Shown here piece by piece: positions 49,075 to 50,504 of a stretch of 50,504 bases of DNA; the stretch's first letter is position 1; each line of letters begins with the position of its first letter. This DNA comes from JBAVVD01 sp049697115 (GTDB lineage Bacteria > Acidobacteriota > Aminicenantia > Aminicenantales > UBA4085), in assembly GCA_049697115.1 (NCBI GenBank), contig JBAVVD010000008.1:1-50504 (forward strand). The letters run 5' to 3'. The translations under genes were made by a program, and so were the position numbers. The notes below the pieces were generated by a model, which was not told where the DNA came from, did no database searches, and was given only the letters and a program-made list of their open reading frames with translations.

Positions 49075-50181
49075 TCACTGGATATGTGAATAGGACTCCA
49101 TGGAATCGAAAAATACCATATTCTCAAGCTTTTTCTTGGGCGGCATCTCTGGCCACTTTTCAGGAATGCCGATCGGCGTCAGACATAGCCATCGATACGG
49201 GTCTGGAATATGGAAGAATTTTTTCATCTGTTCTTCGGGGAAAAAAGTCGTAAAAAATCCGGTTCCATATCCCAGGGCTCTAGCCGCAATCATCAAACAT
49301 CCGGCCGCCAGAGTGCCGTCCGAAAGGACATAATCCGGATATTTCTCCTGAGAATCGACAAGGACGGCCACGTAAACCGGAGCGGAGAGAACATTCCCCA
49401 GCACTTCTTTGATCTTCTTCTGCATGGACTCCAATTCCTGTCGGCCGGGATTTTGCCTCATTTTATACCTGTCCATGTACCACTGAAAGGCGTTTTCCTT
49501 CAATTGTTCAATTTTCGTCCGGTCCTGGATAACTAGAAACTTCCAGGGCTGCTGGTTTCCGGCTGTCGGGGCGTAGCGGGCCGCATCAAGGATCTTCAGG
49601 ATATGCTCCTTCGGCACAGGTGTGGATTTAAACTGACGAACGGTCCGCCTTTGCTGGATGGCCTCAAAGAGAAACTTCTGCTCTGGGGAATATCTGATTT
49701 TCGAATCAGACTCTGTGTAATAACGGCGGATGGGAGTGCAGATGTCTGAGACAACCTTCCATGTCCCCTCTTGTTTGTGAAAGACAAGCGTGAAATAGGA
49801 CTCAATCCCGTATGTTTCCCCTTCCAAACTCTTCCCTTGATAATGAAAAATCGCATGAGTAAACCCATAATCCACACCCTCCTGAACATCCAATAACTCA
49901 AAAGAAATTGTCCACTCCTTCTCCTGGAACCACTCCTCATGGAATTTGTAGTAGCCCTGGCGAGTATCGATTAGCGTTCCTGTGGACGTTAGAAAAAAGA
50001 ATTTCTCATTGTCGGTCACAGTCGTGAAAAGACCTTCCAGATCAGATTTCAGAATGGCCTGAGTATACAGATCATATGTTTCCCGCACAGTAAGCCCTGG
50101 ACGTTTTTGCATAAGATCTTGCGCCTGACACAGAAGGGGAATCGCCCAAAAGACTAAGACCCATAAAGATGACTTTTTCAT
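49075..50181 (-). CDS. Exported nitroreductase-family flavoprotein with N-terminal NTF2-like domain
   Basis: A 368-residue protein. Signal peptide (MKKSSLWVLVFWAIPLLCQA); an NTF2/SnoaL-like domain (about 30-150, TVRETYDLYTQAILKSDLEG and ESYFTLVFHKQEGTWKVVSD); then a nitroreductase domain (about 170-350) with FMN-binding RRTVRQFKSTPVP, ARYAPTAGNQQPWKFLVIQD and ALGYGTGFFTTFFPEEQMKK. The family reduces nitro, quinone or iodinated compounds with NAD(P)H, or cuts flavins. Export is odd because NAD(P)H is cytoplasmic. It is first in the four-gene operon with the binding protein, kinase and activator. AAAGAGGG precedes the ATG, about 31 bases after the expected sigma-54 start. Confidence 0.85.
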   Translation of the reverse strand: MKKSSLWVLVFWAIPLLCQAQDLMQKRPGLTVRETYDLYTQAILKSDLEGLFTTVTDNEKFFFLTSTGTLIDTRQGYYKFHEEWFQEKEWTISFELLDVQEGVDYGFTHAIFHYQGKSLEGETYGIESYFTLVFHKQEGTWKVVSDICTPIRRYYTESDSKIRYSPEQKFLFEAIQQRRTVRQFKSTPVPKEHILKILDAARYAPTAGNQQPWKFLVIQDRTKIEQLKENAFQWYMDRYKMRQNPGRQELESMQKKIKEVLGNVLSAPVYVAVLVDSQEKYPDYVLSDGTLAAGCLMIAARALGYGTGFFTTFFPEEQMKKFFHIPDPYRWLCLTPIGIPEKWPEMPPKKKLENMVFFDSMESYSHIQ

Positions 50182-50222
50182 GTGCCCTCTTTAGAAAATT
50201 CTTTCAATTCTGGATAAAAAAG

Positions 50223-50238
50223 AGCAAAGTTTATGCCA
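50223..50238 (-). promoter_or_regulatory. Sigma-54 (-24/-12) promoter for the nitroreductase-sensor operon
   Basis: On the minus strand TGGCATAAACTTTGCT has GG (50236-50237) and GC (50224-50225) exactly 10 bases apart. The expected start is near 50212. It would make the operon encoding a sigma-54 activator itself sigma-54 dependent. Confidence 0.85.
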
Positions 50239-50326
50239 ATATTGACTAAGACGTAACTTATTTATTTCCTCATCATTACAAAATAAAAATAACAAAAAAG
50301 AAACCGTTTGTAAATTAATTTTACTT

Positions 50327-50432
50327 GTTCTCTTCCATTTTGGGTGGATTCATTTAAGGAAGATATCCGGAATGGCTAAAGCGACTATTGAAGGTTTAGC
50401 CTTCCCGAGGCGCTCCTGGAGGGAATCCGGCT
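50327..50432 (+). repeat. Intergenic repeat element, copy C (truncated)
   Basis: GTTCTCTTCCATTTTGGGTG, then GGAAGATATCCGGAATGGC and AGGTTTAGCCTTCCCGAGGC match copies A and B, but the match ends at CCGGCT (50428-50433), where the other copies continue TGGCCGGGCGGCG. The break coincides with the stop codon of the gene fragment to its right. Between the promoter at 50223 and this element only AT-rich sequence with a loose TGTAAA/TTTTAC dyad is seen. Confidence 0.85.
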
Positions 50433-50504
50433 AGTATTTTCCATCCATTTGAAACTCAGAACTGTCCAGCCAGAAACCGGAGCGGGTGACGGAATCATAC
50501 TGCG
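50431..50504 (-). CDS. C-terminal fragment of a protein running off the window edge
   Basis: On the minus strand one frame is open from the window edge to TAG at 50431-50433 and ends in SGFWLDSSEFQMDGKY. Only 24 codons are visible and no family can be named. The composition is protein-like, while the other two frames are less so. The stop is the point where repeat C begins. A random open stretch is possible at this length. Confidence 0.4.
   Translation of the reverse strand, partial: QYDSVTRSGFWLDSSEFQMDGKY

Noticed and set aside
1..50504. CRISPR array, insertion sequence or prophage
   Set aside because: The repeats found are dispersed, differ in their centres and are not regularly spaced; no transposase, integrase, Cas or phage structural protein was seen.

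Overview
The window looks like chromosomal DNA of an uncultured acidobacterial-type Gram-negative bacterium, most likely Candidatus Aminicenantes (OP8) or a close relative. This is inferred from gene content, not from a marker gene. The pointers are a GWxTD-domain protein, an Oar-like TonB receptor with an N-terminal carboxypeptidase-regulatory domain, the poly-gamma-glutamate genes pgsB/pgsC/pgsW, glucosylglycerate genes, many exported M28/M14 peptidases, and intergenic repeats. There is no transposase, phage gene or CRISPR array. One tRNA gene, tRNA-Ala(GGC), is present.

Layout. 1-6177: a metallo-beta-lactamase-fold hydrolase, a small protein plus Glu/Leu-type amino-acid dehydrogenase, and a large TonB receptor, the last two units each behind a sigma-54 promoter. 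6177-7388: an exported TPR protein and the tRNA. 7548-13103: a five-gene operon ftsH-folP-cdaA-cdaR-glmM (protein quality control, folate, cyclic di-AMP, cell-wall precursor). 13230-15206: pdxJ and an M20-type amidohydrolase. 15253-18775: compatible-solute genes with two apparent routes to glucosylglycerate. 18800-25113: a release-factor-like protein, an M14 peptidase, a PTS EIIA/zinc-ribbon fusion, an M28 peptidase and an aldo/keto reductase. 25152-28822: an envelope cluster (NEW3-like protein, TolC-like protein, lipoprotein). 29075-33822: a DUF1015 protein, the GWxTD protein and a secreted companion. 33815-36573: pgsB-pgsC-pgsW. 36694-43108: a large M28 peptidase with a degenerate M19-like tail, a PAS histidine kinase and a Tat-exported class V aminotransferase. 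43461-50181: regulators and the operon nitroreductase / peptide-binding protein / histidine kinase / NtrC-type regulator.

The most striking signal is a set of six near-perfect sigma-54 (-24/-12) promoters, all intergenic or immediately upstream of a gene. They precede the small protein-gdh pair, the TonB receptor, the GWxTD protein, the M28/M19-like peptidase, a single-domain response regulator, and the operon that itself encodes a sigma-54 activator and a peptide-type solute-binding protein. Several have dyads at enhancer-like distances. My inference is a nutrient-sensing regulon linking extracellular peptide or amino-acid sensing to outer-membrane uptake, peptidolysis and amino-acid deamination, with autoregulation of its own sensor.

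Second, a mosaic family of intergenic inverted-repeat elements occurs at least seven times. Some copies supply a bidirectional terminator or sit exactly on gene stop codons. Third, a predicted three-stem RNA lies in the leader between a sigma-54 promoter and the M28 gene. Start sites were set from Shine-Dalgarno spacing. Functions are family-level calls read from motifs by eye.
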